Shown here one piece after another: positions 39,396 to 48,498 of a stretch of 64,000 bases of DNA. How positions within the stretch are numbered: position 1 is the first letter of the stretch; each line of letters starts with the position of its first letter. The stretch spans positions 120,807 through 184,806 of the forward strand of contig NZ_JAUYFU010000024.1 of NCBI RefSeq assembly GCF_030689645.1, given 5' to 3'. Below the pieces are notes generated by a model. That model did no database searches and was not told the DNA's origin. It worked only from the letters and a program-made list of their open reading frames with translations. The DNA comes from Humidesulfovibrio sp. (lineage in GTDB: Bacteria > Desulfobacterota > Desulfovibrionia > Desulfovibrionales > Desulfovibrionaceae). A program made the position numbers and the translations under genes.

Positions 39396-41135
39396 GTGCA
39401 CAATTTCGCCTTCAACTCCGCCAAGGAGATCCGCTACGGCCAGGACCCGGTTTTGGATGCGCTTCTGCTGCATTTCATGACCGAGAACAGCCTGGAGCAC
39501 TCCATCGACCCGGAGAACGCCACGCCGGAGCAGATCCGCTTCATCGTCTCCCTGGACGAAGACAGCTTCTACGCCCCCTGCGGCGACTGGATGCTGCACT
39601 TCCTGCTCAAGGCCAGGCTCGACGAGTCTTTGCGGAATGAATATGCGGACCAGTGGAATCTGCTGGTGCGCACCGTGTGCGCCGCAGTGCCCAAGGGGCC
39701 TGCGCGCCGGCGCATCCTGCACCTGTGCCGCCACAAGTTCCGCATGACGCTTAAGGCGCCCATCCTCATCCCCTCGCGCCTGCTGAAGCGCATGCTGACC
39801 ATCTTTCTGGCCCTGAGCGGCATTCCCGATCCCTTCCAGGAGACGAAGCGGGCCATGAACCGCCGGGCGCAGGCCTTTTTGGAAAGCTCCTTCTACAATC
39901 GCTTGGTCAACGTTTGCCCGGATGAAAAGCTTGAGTGCGTCCGCATCACGGACCTGCGTTTTGAGCTTGATCTGCTTGAGATGGCGCGGCTGTTGTTCTT
40001 CTCCACCCACAAGCCTTTCTGGACCCGTGAAGACCCCACCAACGGCCTCAACGCCGACGACATGCGCAAGAGCCTGGAACGCGTCGATTTCTCACCCCTG
40101 CGCACTCTTTTCGCCACGGAGCGCGGCTCCCTGCGCATCCTCTACCTGCCCAGGGCCAGCGGTGGCATCCTCATGGACCTCAAGGTGGTGCGTTCGCTGC
40201 TTCGCCAAGGCCACCGCGTGGTGCTGGCTTTGAAGGACGGCTTCTATTTCGACAGCCCAACCGTATGGGATCTGGAGTCAGACCCCGTGCTGGCCGAGGC
40301 CTTCAAGGACGCCTATTTTCTCCAGAGCGACCGCGTGACCAAAAACGAGCTCCTGCAGGCCACCCGCGAACACGCTCTGGTGGTCATCTCCGATGGCACC
40401 CGCGAACGCTTCAACCCTTACCGTTTGAGTGTCACCTTCGCCCGCGCCTGGAAGGAGTGCGATCTGGTGCTGGCCAAGGGCGAGGCCTATTACCGCCGGT
40501 TCATCGGCACCAGCCACGAGTTCACCCGCGACCTGCTGGTGTTCTTCTGCGATGCACAGGGCAAGTTCCGCATGTTCTTCAAGGCCAAGCCGCCGCATGT
40601 GCATAAGTTCGGAGCCGACGCCATCCTGGCCAAGGCCGACGCCATCATAAGCCAGATGCGCGAGGCCAGGGCCGAGGGCAAGACCGTTATTTTCTACAGC
40701 GCCGTGGTGGGCAGCATCCCCGGCCAGGTCAAAACGGCCATCGAGGTCCTGAACACTTTCGTGAACCACCTGCGCTCGCGCCTGGAGGGCACCTTCATCA
40801 TCAACCCCGGCGAGCACTTTGAAGAGGGCATGGACGCCGATGACCTGATGTTCATGTGGGAGCGCGTGCAACGAAGCGGTTTCCTGAACGTTTGGCGCTT
40901 CCAGACCGATGCGGACATCGAGAAGAGTTTCGAGCTCATGGGCAAGCGTGTGCCGCCCATCTGGGCCGGCAAGGATTCCACATACTCCACGGGGTGCACC
41001 AAGGAAATGCAGATCGCGCTTTCGGTGCAGAAGCGCCAGCCGGAATTGCAGATCATCGGCCCCAGCCCGGAAAAGTTCCTGCGTCGCAGGGAATACGGTG
41101 TGGGGCGCTTCTCTGACGTGGTTGTGGCGGGCTGA
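39396..41135 (+). CDS. Conserved protein with ARMT1/DUF89-like C-terminal domain
   Basis: A 579-aa protein starting with GTG 39396, six bases after the nadK stop. The stretch ALVVISDGTRERFN followed by WKECDLVLAKGEAYYRRFIG resembles the DUF89/ARMT1 metal-dependent phosphatase fold, where an Asp and a D-x-x-x-x-K-G-x segment are conserved. The N-terminal ~200 residues are helical and unassigned. Near 430-530 TVIFYSAVVGSIPGQVKTAIE suggests a second Rossmann-like part. No signal peptide is present. Its position between nadK and mltA is typical of Desulfovibrio relatives. The function is unknown; the domain resemblance is moderate. Confidence 0.65.
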   Translation: MHNFAFNSAKEIRYGQDPVLDALLLHFMTENSLEHSIDPENATPEQIRFIVSLDEDSFYAPCGDWMLHFLLKARLDESLRNEYADQWNLLVRTVCAAVPKGPARRRILHLCRHKFRMTLKAPILIPSRLLKRMLTIFLALSGIPDPFQETKRAMNRRAQAFLESSFYNRLVNVCPDEKLECVRITDLRFELDLLEMARLLFFSTHKPFWTREDPTNGLNADDMRKSLERVDFSPLRTLFATERGSLRILYLPRASGGILMDLKVVRSLLRQGHRVVLALKDGFYFDSPTVWDLESDPVLAEAFKDAYFLQSDRVTKNELLQATREHALVVISDGTRERFNPYRLSVTFARAWKECDLVLAKGEAYYRRFIGTSHEFTRDLLVFFCDAQGKFRMFFKAKPPHVHKFGADAILAKADAIISQMREARAEGKTVIFYSAVVGSIPGQVKTAIEVLNTFVNHLRSRLEGTFIINPGEHFEEGMDADDLMFMWERVQRSGFLNVWRFQTDADIEKSFELMGKRVPPIWAGKDSTYSTGCTKEMQIALSVQKRQPELQIIGPSPEKFLRRREYGVGRFSDVVVAG

Positions 41136-42481
41136 TGATTCGACGAAGCGTTGGCGCAGGGCTCCGGGCGGCGCTGGCCGTTCTTCTGCTGGTGGCCTTG
41201 AGCGGCTGCGCCCTGCTGGACCATCTGCCCCGGCAGTCTCCTGGACGGCCAGCCTCCACTGTGCGCCGCGATCGCACTGGCGCCCCGGCCCAGCCGCGCC
41301 AGGACGATGGCTACGCCCCCCGGATCGCCGCAGCACGGGTGTATGAGCCCGCAGGGGCGGGCATCTCGGCTTTCCGTCCCCGCAGCGCTTCAGAGGCCCG
41401 CGTCTTGGCAGGCCGCCTGGACCCGGCGGGTCAGTCATTGCCCACTTTTGCCGCCCTGGCCGAGCCGTTGCGCCTGAGCCTGAGCTTTTTGGGCAGGCAG
41501 CGGCAGAGCGCGCCTGCGCTCATCCAGCCTGGCGGCAGCCTCACCTGGGGCCAGCTTTCAGCCACTGCCCAGGAACTGTACGATATTTTGCCCGACCTGG
41601 ACGCGAACCCCGGCCTTTTGGCCGAGCGCTTCGTGTGGTATGAACTGGCTCCAAACCCGCTGGTCACCGGTTATTATTCGCCAGAGGTGGAGGCCAGCCT
41701 GACGCGCCAGCCGGGCTTCGAACATCCGCTCTACGGTCAGCCCCCGGACCTGCGCAAGGCCAGCGCCGAGGAACAGCGGCAGGGGCGCCCAAAGGTTTAC
41801 CGCGCCTCGGGCGGGGCGGTGACCCCGTATCATGACCGCAAGGCCATTGACGTGGACGGCGTTCTCACCGGTCAGGGGTTGGAGATTGCCTGGGTGCGCA
41901 CCCCGCGTGACGCCTTCGTGCTCCAGACCGAGGGAGCGGGAACACTGCTTTTGACTGACGGCAGTCGCCGCACGGTGCAGTACAAGGCTGGAAACGGGCA
42001 TGATTTCCAGGGGCTGGGGCAGCTTTTGCTGTCCACTGGAACCCTGCCGAAGGAGCGCCTCTCGAAGGAGTCCATCCGCCAGTGGTGTGATGCCAATCCT
42101 GAACGTGCGCAAGAGGTTATGGCTCAAAATCGTAGCTACGTTTTTTTTGAGCTGCGGCCTGGCCCAAACGTCGGAGCCATGGAAAAACCGTTGACTGCGC
42201 TGGTCAGTCTGGCTACAGACCCAAGTCTTCTACCCTTGGGAGCCGTGGCCGCTTTGGACATCGGGCTGCCAGGGAAAAACGGCGGCGCGCCCGTCGGCTT
42301 TCATGGGCTGGTCCTGGCCCAGGATACCGGCTCTGACATCAGGGGCCATCGGCTTGATCTTTATCTGGGCGAAGGCGAAAGTGCCGAGCGTATGGAAGCG
42401 GGTCTGCGCTCAAGCGCCGGGCTGCATCTGCTGGTGAGCAAGAACGCGCTCCGGGCCACTGCATACACGAGAGGACAATGA
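41135..42481 (+). CDS. mltA: Membrane-bound lytic murein transglycosylase A, MltA family lipoprotein
   Basis: A 448-aa lipoprotein with a signal ending in the lipobox LSGC (about residue 27). It has an MltA domain (NPLVTGYYSPEVEASLTRQ, RTPRDAFVLQTEGAGTLLL) and a C-terminal 3D domain whose three Asp are in QDTGSDIRGHRLDLYLG. It cleaves peptidoglycan glycan strands, leaving 1,6-anhydro ends. The ATG overlaps the previous stop (TGATG) and its own stop overlaps the next start (ATGA), so three genes are coupled. Confidence 0.93.
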   Translation: MIRRSVGAGLRAALAVLLLVALSGCALLDHLPRQSPGRPASTVRRDRTGAPAQPRQDDGYAPRIAAARVYEPAGAGISAFRPRSASEARVLAGRLDPAGQSLPTFAALAEPLRLSLSFLGRQRQSAPALIQPGGSLTWGQLSATAQELYDILPDLDANPGLLAERFVWYELAPNPLVTGYYSPEVEASLTRQPGFEHPLYGQPPDLRKASAEEQRQGRPKVYRASGGAVTPYHDRKAIDVDGVLTGQGLEIAWVRTPRDAFVLQTEGAGTLLLTDGSRRTVQYKAGNGHDFQGLGQLLLSTGTLPKERLSKESIRQWCDANPERAQEVMAQNRSYVFFELRPGPNVGAMEKPLTALVSLATDPSLLPLGAVAALDIGLPGKNGGAPVGFHGLVLAQDTGSDIRGHRLDLYLGEGESAERMEAGLRSSAGLHLLVSKNALRATAYTRGQ

Positions 42482-43134
42482 GTAATCTTTCTTTTGACGA
42501 CATTCGTTCCTTGCTGCGCCAGGCCTTCGAGGCCCAGGACAGCACCGTGGCCGACTGGCACCGCCAGGAGCCCGTTTTTTCCACCGAAGTTCCCGACGCA
42601 ACTGATGCGGCAGGCTTTCTGGATCTTCTCTCGCGCCAGCACTGGTGCAACTTTCGTTTGTGGCACGTGGAGGACCGCGCGCGCCGCAAGGACGCCGGGG
42701 CGGAGCTCATCGCGGACTGCAAGTACGCCATCGACAAGCTGAACCAGCAGCGCAACGACCTCATTGAGCGCATGGACCTGTTTCTGGTGCGCGCCTTTGA
42801 TCCCATAGTGCCTTCCGCGCCGCAGGGCGCTCGCGCCCGTTTCAACACCGAGACCATCGGCGTGGCCCTGGATCGGGGCTCCATCTTGGCGCTCAAGAAA
42901 TACCATATGCAAGAGCAGGCCGAGCGCGCAGGCGTTACGGCGGATTTTGTGTCCGAGTGCAGCCGCAAGTACGCCGTGCTCGCCGAGCAGCGCGCCGATC
43001 TCTGCGAGTCGGTCATCGACCTCGTGGATGATTATTCGGTGGGGCTCAAGCGTCCCAAGGTCTATTACCAGTTCAAGATGTACAACGATCCGCGCCTGAA
43101 CCCGGAACTTTACACCCGCAAGGCCGGGGCGTAA
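42478..43134 (+). CDS. DUF4254 family protein
   Basis: A 218-aa cytoplasmic protein with the DUF4254 signature [20 protein letters not shown] at about residues 54-73 and the helical [20 protein letters not shown] after it. Two metal-ligand-like histidines and acidic residues are conserved in this family, but no activity is established. It starts inside the mltA stop (ATGA) and precedes gatB by 25 bp. The linkage to an envelope enzyme is suggestive only. Confidence 0.8.
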   Translation: MSNLSFDDIRSLLRQAFEAQDSTVADWHRQEPVFSTEVPDATDAAGFLDLLSRQHWCNFRLWHVEDRARRKDAGAELIADCKYAIDKLNQQRNDLIERMDLFLVRAFDPIVPSAPQGARARFNTETIGVALDRGSILALKKYHMQEQAERAGVTADFVSECSRKYAVLAEQRADLCESVIDLVDDYSVGLKRPKVYYQFKMYNDPRLNPELYTRKAGA

Positions 43135-43159
43135 ACGCGCGAAGCGAAAAGGGGGGCTC

Positions 43160-44590
43160 ATGGCCAGGTTTGAAACCGTCATAGGCCTTGAGGTGCATGC
43201 CCAGCTCAAGACCAGGTCCAAGATTTTCTGCTCCTGCTCCACGCAGTTCGGTGTGGACCCCAACGAGAACGTGTGCCCCGTGTGCTCTGGCATGCCCGGC
43301 GTTCTCCCCGTGCTGAACCGCAAGGTGGTGGAGTACGCCGCCAAGATGGGCCTCGCCATCGACTGCGAGATCAACCGCAAGAGCGTGTTCGCCCGCAAGA
43401 ACTACTTCTACCCAGATCTTCCCAAGGGCTACCAGACTTCCCAGTTTGAGCTGCCCATCTGCGAGCGCGGTCATGTGGACATTGTCACCGCCAAGGGGAC
43501 CAAGCGCGTGGGCGTCACGCGCATCCATATGGAGGAGGACGCGGGCAAGAACATCCACTCCGCCCACGACAACGCCAGCTTTGTGGACCTGAACCGCGCC
43601 TGCGTTCCGCTCATCGAGATCGTATCCGAGCCGGACATGCGCAGCGCAGAGGAGGCCGTGGCCTACCTGAAGGCCCTGCGCAGCATCCTGGTGTACCTGG
43701 ACATCTGCGACGGCAACATGGAGGAGGGCTCCTTCCGTTGCGACGCCAACGTGAGCGTGCGGCCCTTTGGCCAGGAGGCCTTCGGCACCCGTGCGGAGCT
43801 GAAGAACCTGAACTCCTTCAAGCACGTGCAGAAGGCCATCGAGTACGAGGTGGAGCGCCAGATTGACCTCATCGAAGACGGCGAGCAGGTGGTGCAGGAG
43901 ACGCGGCTGTACGACTCCAACAAGGGCACCACGCACTCCATGCGCGGGAAAGAAGAAGCCCACGACTACCGCTATTTCCCTTGCCCGGACCTGGTACCCC
44001 TGGTGCTGGCCGAGGAGTGGCTGGCGCAGTGGAAGTCCGAGCTGCCGGAGCTGCCCAAGGCGCGCGAGGTGCGCTTCAAAGAACAGTATGGATTGCAGGC
44101 TGATGCCGCCGAGGTGCTTACGGCGGAGCGCGACATGGCCGAGTACTACGAGGCTGCCGTAAAGGCTTTCAATGAGCCCAAGAAGATTTCCAATTGGCTC
44201 ATGACCGACATCATGCGCGAATTGAACGTGAGCGGTGGCCGCGCAGCGGACCTCAAGCTTGCGCCGGAGGGCTTGGCCTGTCTGGTGCGCCTGGTGGAAG
44301 AGGGCAAGATCAGCGCCAAGAGCGGCAAGGACATCTTGCCCGAACTGCTTGAGACCGGCGGCGATCCCGAGGCGCTGGTCAAGGCCAAGGGGCTGGTGCA
44401 GATTTCCGACACTTCGGCCCTGGCGGCTGACATCGACGCTGTGCTGGCCGAGAACCCCAAGGAGCTTGCGGAGTACCGCGCGGGCAAGACCAAGCTCATG
44501 GGTTTCTTCGTCGGCCAGATCATGCGCCGCACCAAGGGCCAGGCCAACCCGGCTGTAGTGAACCAGTTGTTGGCCGAAAAACTCAACTAG
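43160..44590 (+). CDS. gatB: Aspartyl/glutamyl-tRNA(Asn/Gln) amidotransferase subunit B
   Basis: A 476-aa subunit of GatCAB, which converts Glu-tRNA(Gln) and/or Asp-tRNA(Asn) to the amidated forms. It starts with the family segment [20 protein letters not shown]. The zinc ligands are in CSCSTQFG and [22 protein letters not shown] follows, and a C-terminal YqeY-like tail ends in [10 protein letters not shown]. gatA and gatC are not in the window. A GGGGGG binding site precedes ATG 43160. Confidence 0.97.
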   Translation: MARFETVIGLEVHAQLKTRSKIFCSCSTQFGVDPNENVCPVCSGMPGVLPVLNRKVVEYAAKMGLAIDCEINRKSVFARKNYFYPDLPKGYQTSQFELPICERGHVDIVTAKGTKRVGVTRIHMEEDAGKNIHSAHDNASFVDLNRACVPLIEIVSEPDMRSAEEAVAYLKALRSILVYLDICDGNMEEGSFRCDANVSVRPFGQEAFGTRAELKNLNSFKHVQKAIEYEVERQIDLIEDGEQVVQETRLYDSNKGTTHSMRGKEEAHDYRYFPCPDLVPLVLAEEWLAQWKSELPELPKAREVRFKEQYGLQADAAEVLTAERDMAEYYEAAVKAFNEPKKISNWLMTDIMRELNVSGGRAADLKLAPEGLACLVRLVEEGKISAKSGKDILPELLETGGDPEALVKAKGLVQISDTSALAADIDAVLAENPKELAEYRAGKTKLMGFFVGQIMRRTKGQANPAVVNQLLAEKLN

Positions 44591-44622
44591 CTGATAGAGT
44601 ATCTATTCCGAAGGATCCCCCC

Positions 44623-45657
44623 ATGACCGAGCATATTCAGTACTCTCCGGATAAGGACGCCCTTGTCCTGCTTGACCAGCGCTACCTGCCCACGCGGGAG
44701 GAATGGTTCGTCTGCAAGACCGTGAAGGACATCTGCGAGGCCCTCGTTGTCATGGTGGTGCGCGGCGCCCCGGCCATCGGCGTCACCGCCGCCTATGGCT
44801 GCTATCTGGCCGCGCGCGAGGTTGCCGGAACGCCTGATTGGAAGCCCGCCCTGGCCGCCAAGCTGGAGCAGATCGCCAGCGCCCGGCCCACGGCTGTAAA
44901 CTTGCGCTGGGCCGTACGCCTCATGCAGGCGGAATGGGCCAAGCACCCGGAATTCTCCTTCGACGAACTTGCTGATTTTTGGCTGGCCACGGCCAGGGTC
45001 GTCCATGTGGAGGACATCGCCACCTGCGAGGCCATCGGCCGGTCGGGCGCAGACCTTTTGGACGACGGCGACACGGTGATGACCCACTGCAACGCGGGCG
45101 CGCTGGCTACCGCCGGGTACGGCACGGCCCTTGCGCCCATCCGCGCGGCCATTGCCCAGGGCAAGAGCATCCAAGTCATCGCCAACGAGACCCGGCCCTT
45201 TTTGCAGGGTGCGCGCCTTACCGCTTATGAACTGCACAAGGACGGCATCCCGGTGAAGGTGGCCTGCGACAATGCCTGCGCCCTGCTCATGCAGCGCGGC
45301 CTGGTGCAGAAGGTCATCGTGGGAGCGGATCGCATCGCGGCCAACGGCGACGCGGCCAACAAGATCGGCACCTTCGGCGTGGCGCTCTTGGCCAAGGAAT
45401 TCGGCATTCCGTTCTACGTGGCCGCCCCTGTGTCCACCATCGACCCGGAAACCGCCGATGGCAGCCTCATCCCCATCGAGGACCGCACCCCCCGCGAGGT
45501 GACCCACGTGGGCCATACGCAGATCACCCCGGACGGAGTAGGCGTGTTCAACTTCGCCTTTGACGTGACTCCGGCCCGGCTGATCCATGGCATCATCACC
45601 GAGCGCGGCGTGCTCACCGCTCCCTACACGGAGGCCATCGCGAAACTTTTTAAATAG
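44623..45657 (+). CDS. mtnA: S-methyl-5-thioribose-1-phosphate isomerase
   Basis: A 344-aa aldose-ketose isomerase of the methionine salvage pathway. Motifs are [15 protein letters not shown], the catalytic Cys in [11 protein letters not shown] and the catalytic Asp in [17 protein letters not shown]. It isomerises MTR-1-P to MTRu-1-P. No other salvage gene is adjacent, so it may act in a shunt for 5'-deoxy- or methylthioadenosine disposal. AAGGATCCCCCC precedes the ATG. Confidence 0.95.
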   Translation: MTEHIQYSPDKDALVLLDQRYLPTREEWFVCKTVKDICEALVVMVVRGAPAIGVTAAYGCYLAAREVAGTPDWKPALAAKLEQIASARPTAVNLRWAVRLMQAEWAKHPEFSFDELADFWLATARVVHVEDIATCEAIGRSGADLLDDGDTVMTHCNAGALATAGYGTALAPIRAAIAQGKSIQVIANETRPFLQGARLTAYELHKDGIPVKVACDNACALLMQRGLVQKVIVGADRIAANGDAANKIGTFGVALLAKEFGIPFYVAAPVSTIDPETADGSLIPIEDRTPREVTHVGHTQITPDGVGVFNFAFDVTPARLIHGIITERGVLTAPYTEAIAKLFK

Positions 45658-45675
45658 TTCCTTTCAGGAACAAGC

Positions 45676-45776
45676 CGTCTCGCGGGAGCTCGGAAAAACC
45701 GGGCTGAGAGGATCCCTTGCACTGCTGTGGGATCGACCGAGAACCTGTCCGGGTAATGCCGACGAAGGGAGTATCT
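45676..45776 (+). promoter_or_regulatory. TPP (THI-box) riboswitch
   Basis: The conserved TPP aptamer elements are present in order. The CTGAGAG THI-box is at 45704-45710 after a closing stem (AGCTCGG with CCGGGCT), followed by an optional extra hairpin (gatccc/gggatc), then GAGAACCTG, the pyrimidine-sensor part GGGTAATGCC, and GAAGGGAG closing P1. It lies between mtnA and thi4 in the thi4 leader. Together with the hairpin at 45790 it would repress thi4 when thiamine pyrophosphate is plentiful. Confidence 0.93.
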
Positions 45777-45789
45777 GCACTGGCGGAGC

Positions 45790-45820
45790 GCCGTCCCTTC
45801 AACGGGACGGCTTTTCGTTT
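45790..45820 (+). terminator. Riboswitch expression platform: intrinsic terminator
   Basis: A perfect 8-bp stem (45790-45797 with 45804-45811, 6-nt loop) is followed by TTTTCGTTT. It starts 14 bases after the TPP aptamer and 45 bp before the thi4 ATG. Ligand-dependent termination rather than Shine-Dalgarno masking is therefore the likely control mode. Confidence 0.85.
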
Positions 45821-45864
45821 GGGGCCCCATTCGGGAAAACCTTAACAGTAGCAGGAGTATCACA

Positions 45865-46650
45865 ATGATTATTGATGAGAGGATTGTCACAGAGGCCATC
45901 GCCAGCACGTTCTTCGACAAGTTCAAGAGCTGCCTGGATCTCGACGTCGCCATTGTCGGCGGCGGGCCTTCGGGCCTCACCGCAGCCTGGAAGCTGGCCG
46001 AGGCTGGCCGAAAGGTGGCGCTTTTCGAGCGCAAGCTCTCCGTGGGCGGCGGCATGTGGGGCGGCGGCATGACCTGGACCAGCATCGTGGTGCAGGAGGA
46101 GGCCAAAAGCATCCTTGAGGACGCCGGCGTGGCGCTCATCGAATATAAACCTGGATATTTTGTTGCCGACTCTGTGGCCGCCACTGCCGCTTTGGCCTAC
46201 CAGGCAACCCGCGCAGGGGCTCAGGTGTTCAACTGCACCAGCGTGGAAGACGTGGTATTGCGAGAAGTTGACGGCGTGAAGCGGGTCATGGGCCTCGTGG
46301 TGAATTCCAGCCCGGTGGAGATCGCGAGGCTGCACGTTGACCCGCTTGTGCTTCACTGCAAACATGCCATAGAATGCACGGGACACGATGTGGAGATGCT
46401 GAAGACCCTGGTGCGCAAAAATGGCGTCAAGCTGAACACCCCCAGCGGCGGCATCGAGGGCGAGCAGTCCATGTGGGCCGACGTGGCCGAGGCCAACACC
46501 GTGCGCTACACGCGTGAGGTTTTCCCCGGCGTGTGGGTTGCCGGCATGGCCGCCAACGCCACCTACGGCTCCTATCGCATGGGGCCGATCTTTGGCGGCA
46601 TGCTGCTCTCCGGCGTAAAGGTGGCCGAGGCCATTAACGAATTATTGTAA
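45865..46650 (+). CDS. thi4: Thi4-type thiazole synthase (sulfide-dependent, His variant)
   Basis: A 261-aa FAD/NAD-binding enzyme with GGGPSG at residues 32-37, ERKLSVGGGMWGGGM at 55-69 and the C-terminal VWVAGMAANATYGSYRMGPI. Thi4 makes the thiazole moiety of thiamine from NAD and glycine. Yeast Thi4 donates sulfur from its own cysteine and is used once; archaeal and many anaerobe forms have His there and use free sulfide catalytically. Here the segment is IARLHVDPL with His157, so the sulfide-using type is expected, which suits a sulfate reducer. It is TPP-riboswitch controlled. Confidence 0.93.
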   Translation: MIIDERIVTEAIASTFFDKFKSCLDLDVAIVGGGPSGLTAAWKLAEAGRKVALFERKLSVGGGMWGGGMTWTSIVVQEEAKSILEDAGVALIEYKPGYFVADSVAATAALAYQATRAGAQVFNCTSVEDVVLREVDGVKRVMGLVVNSSPVEIARLHVDPLVLHCKHAIECTGHDVEMLKTLVRKNGVKLNTPSGGIEGEQSMWADVAEANTVRYTREVFPGVWVAGMAANATYGSYRMGPIFGGMLLSGVKVAEAINELL

Positions 46651-46679
46651 TGAAGTATCATAACTTATAGTAACGAAGT

Positions 46680-46703
46680 CCTGGCCGGGGCGACCCGGCC
46701 AGG
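46680..46703 (+). other. Perfect 10-bp hairpin immediately before der
   Basis: CCTGGCCGGG and its exact complement enclose a GCGA loop, which is of the stable GNRA type. The structure ends 16 bp before the der ATG. No U-run follows, so it is not a standard terminator. It could be a 3' stabilising end for the thi4 mRNA or limit ribosome access to der. Confidence 0.55.
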
Positions 46704-46719
46704 CATCTGGAAACCGACC

Positions 46720-48231
46720 ATGTTGCCCATTATCGCTCTTTTAGGCCGCCCCAATGTGGGCAAAAGCAGCCTGTTCAACCGCCTGGTGCGTCAGAACAAG
46801 TCCATTACCCACGACCTCCCCGGAGTCACCCGCGACCGCATATATGGTGAAGTCTTTGAGGAGGGCGTCCGCTTCGCCGTCATCGACACCGGCGGCATGC
46901 TGCCGGACTCCGAGGACGGCGGCATGGACAGGAGCGTGTTCGACCAGGCCACAGATGCTCTGGACGAGGCCGACGTGGTTCTTTTCGTTGTGGATGGCCG
47001 TGAAGGCATGACCGGGCTGGACCAGGCCGTGAGCGAGAAGATCCGTTCCTCGGGCAAGCCCGTGCTGCTGGTGGTGAACAAGGTGGACGGCCCGGAGCAG
47101 GAGGCCAAGGCCACCGTTGATTTTCACGCGCTGGGCTTTGAGATGACCACGGTCTCCGCTGCCCACGGCTACGGCCTGAACTCCTTCCGCGAGCGTATTG
47201 CCGAGCTGGCCAAGCCTTTTGTGACGCCCGAGCCAGCCGACGGCCCTGAGCTGGGCCTTAAGCTGTGCATGCTGGGCCGCCCCAACGCGGGCAAGTCCTC
47301 CCTCGTCAACACCCTTGTGGGCCAGAACCGGCAGATCGTCAGCGATGTTGCGGGAACCACCCGCGACTCAGTTGACGTGGGTTTTGAACTGGAGGGTCGC
47401 CGCTACACCTTTGTGGACACTGCTGGCGTGCGCCGCCGCACGTCCATCACCGACCACCTGGAAAAGCTTTCGGTGTACCGGGCCCTGTCCTCCAGCAAGC
47501 GCGCCGACGTCACCATTCTTGTGCTGGACGCCATGGAAGGCTTGAGCCACCAGGACAAGCGGCTCATCGCCTATCTGGCGGAGCAGCGCACCCCCTTCAT
47601 GGTGGCCGTGAACAAGGTGGACCTTGTGCATAAGGATCGCATGGACGAATTGCGCGAGGCCTATGGCGAGGCTCTGCGCATCTGCTCCTATGTCCCGGTG
47701 TTGTACATTTCCGCCCTCACAGGCGCAGGCACGAACAAGATCCTGCCCTTGGCCGAGGAGATCCGCCGCGAGTGCGTCATCCGCATCGGCACCGGCGCCC
47801 TCAACCGCGCCATGTCCGAGGCCACCACCAAGCACCAGCCCCCGGTCATCAAGCGCCGCAGGGCCAAGTTCTACTACCTGACCCAGGCTGACGAAGATCC
47901 GCCAATGTTCGTGTTCTTCGTGAACGATGCGGACCTGGTGCCTGACGCCTATGGCAAGTACCTCGAAAACCAGTTGCGCAAGCTTCTTAAGATTAAGAAG
48001 GCTCCGCTGGCGGCGGTGTTCCGCTCCAGCCACGAGAAGAAAGAGGCCGAGCGTCCGCTCAATAACCGCCAGCCCCGGCTTGGCAAGTCGCGCCGTGAAA
48101 TGGACGCCGCAAACGTGGACAAGCCGGCCCGGGCCGCCAAGCCTGGCAAGTCTTCGTCTTCGGGCAAGGCCTCGGCCAACAGCAAGCGGTCCGCCGGCGC
48201 AAAAACTGCGGCGTCGCGCAAGAAGGGTTGA
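46720..48231 (+). CDS. der: Ribosome biogenesis GTPase Der (EngA)
   Basis: A 503-aa protein with tandem G domains. The first has GRPNVGKSS (8-16), DTGGML and NKVD. The second has GRPNAGKSS near residue 187, DTAGVRR and NKVD. A KH-like domain follows (RRAKFYYLTQADEDPPMFV). Der acts in 50S assembly. The C-terminal ~60 residues are a Lys/Ser/Ala-rich basic extension (PGKSSSSGKASANSKRS) beyond the standard end, perhaps an rRNA-binding tail. It is the last chromosomal gene before tRNA-Ser. Confidence 0.95.
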   Translation: MLPIIALLGRPNVGKSSLFNRLVRQNKSITHDLPGVTRDRIYGEVFEEGVRFAVIDTGGMLPDSEDGGMDRSVFDQATDALDEADVVLFVVDGREGMTGLDQAVSEKIRSSGKPVLLVVNKVDGPEQEAKATVDFHALGFEMTTVSAAHGYGLNSFRERIAELAKPFVTPEPADGPELGLKLCMLGRPNAGKSSLVNTLVGQNRQIVSDVAGTTRDSVDVGFELEGRRYTFVDTAGVRRRTSITDHLEKLSVYRALSSSKRADVTILVLDAMEGLSHQDKRLIAYLAEQRTPFMVAVNKVDLVHKDRMDELREAYGEALRICSYVPVLYISALTGAGTNKILPLAEEIRRECVIRIGTGALNRAMSEATTKHQPPVIKRRRAKFYYLTQADEDPPMFVFFVNDADLVPDAYGKYLENQLRKLLKIKKAPLAAVFRSSHEKKEAERPLNNRQPRLGKSRREMDAANVDKPARAAKPGKSSSSGKASANSKRSAGAKTAASRKKG

Positions 48232-48306
48232 TTTTTGAGAATGCCTTGACATTCTGCTGAACGAAAGGGTAAAGGGTTCGTCCGCGCCCGCAAGGGACGC
48301 TTTATT

Positions 48307-48402
<96 letters not shown>

Positions 48403-48408
48403 AATTAT

Positions 48409-48458
48409 AAAAGCCTTGTTCCTCGGTATGTTGCCGGAGAACAAGGCTTTTTTCTTTT
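48409..48458 (+). terminator. Intrinsic terminator downstream of tRNA-Ser
   Basis: A 13-bp perfect stem (48409-48421 with 48439-48451) has a 17-nt loop and a T-rich tract to 48458. It would end tRNA-Ser transcription and insulate the integrase gene from it. Confidence 0.88.
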
Positions 48459-48498
48459 CACTGCTCCAGTACTCTGTTACAGTGGAGGTATGGAGCAG

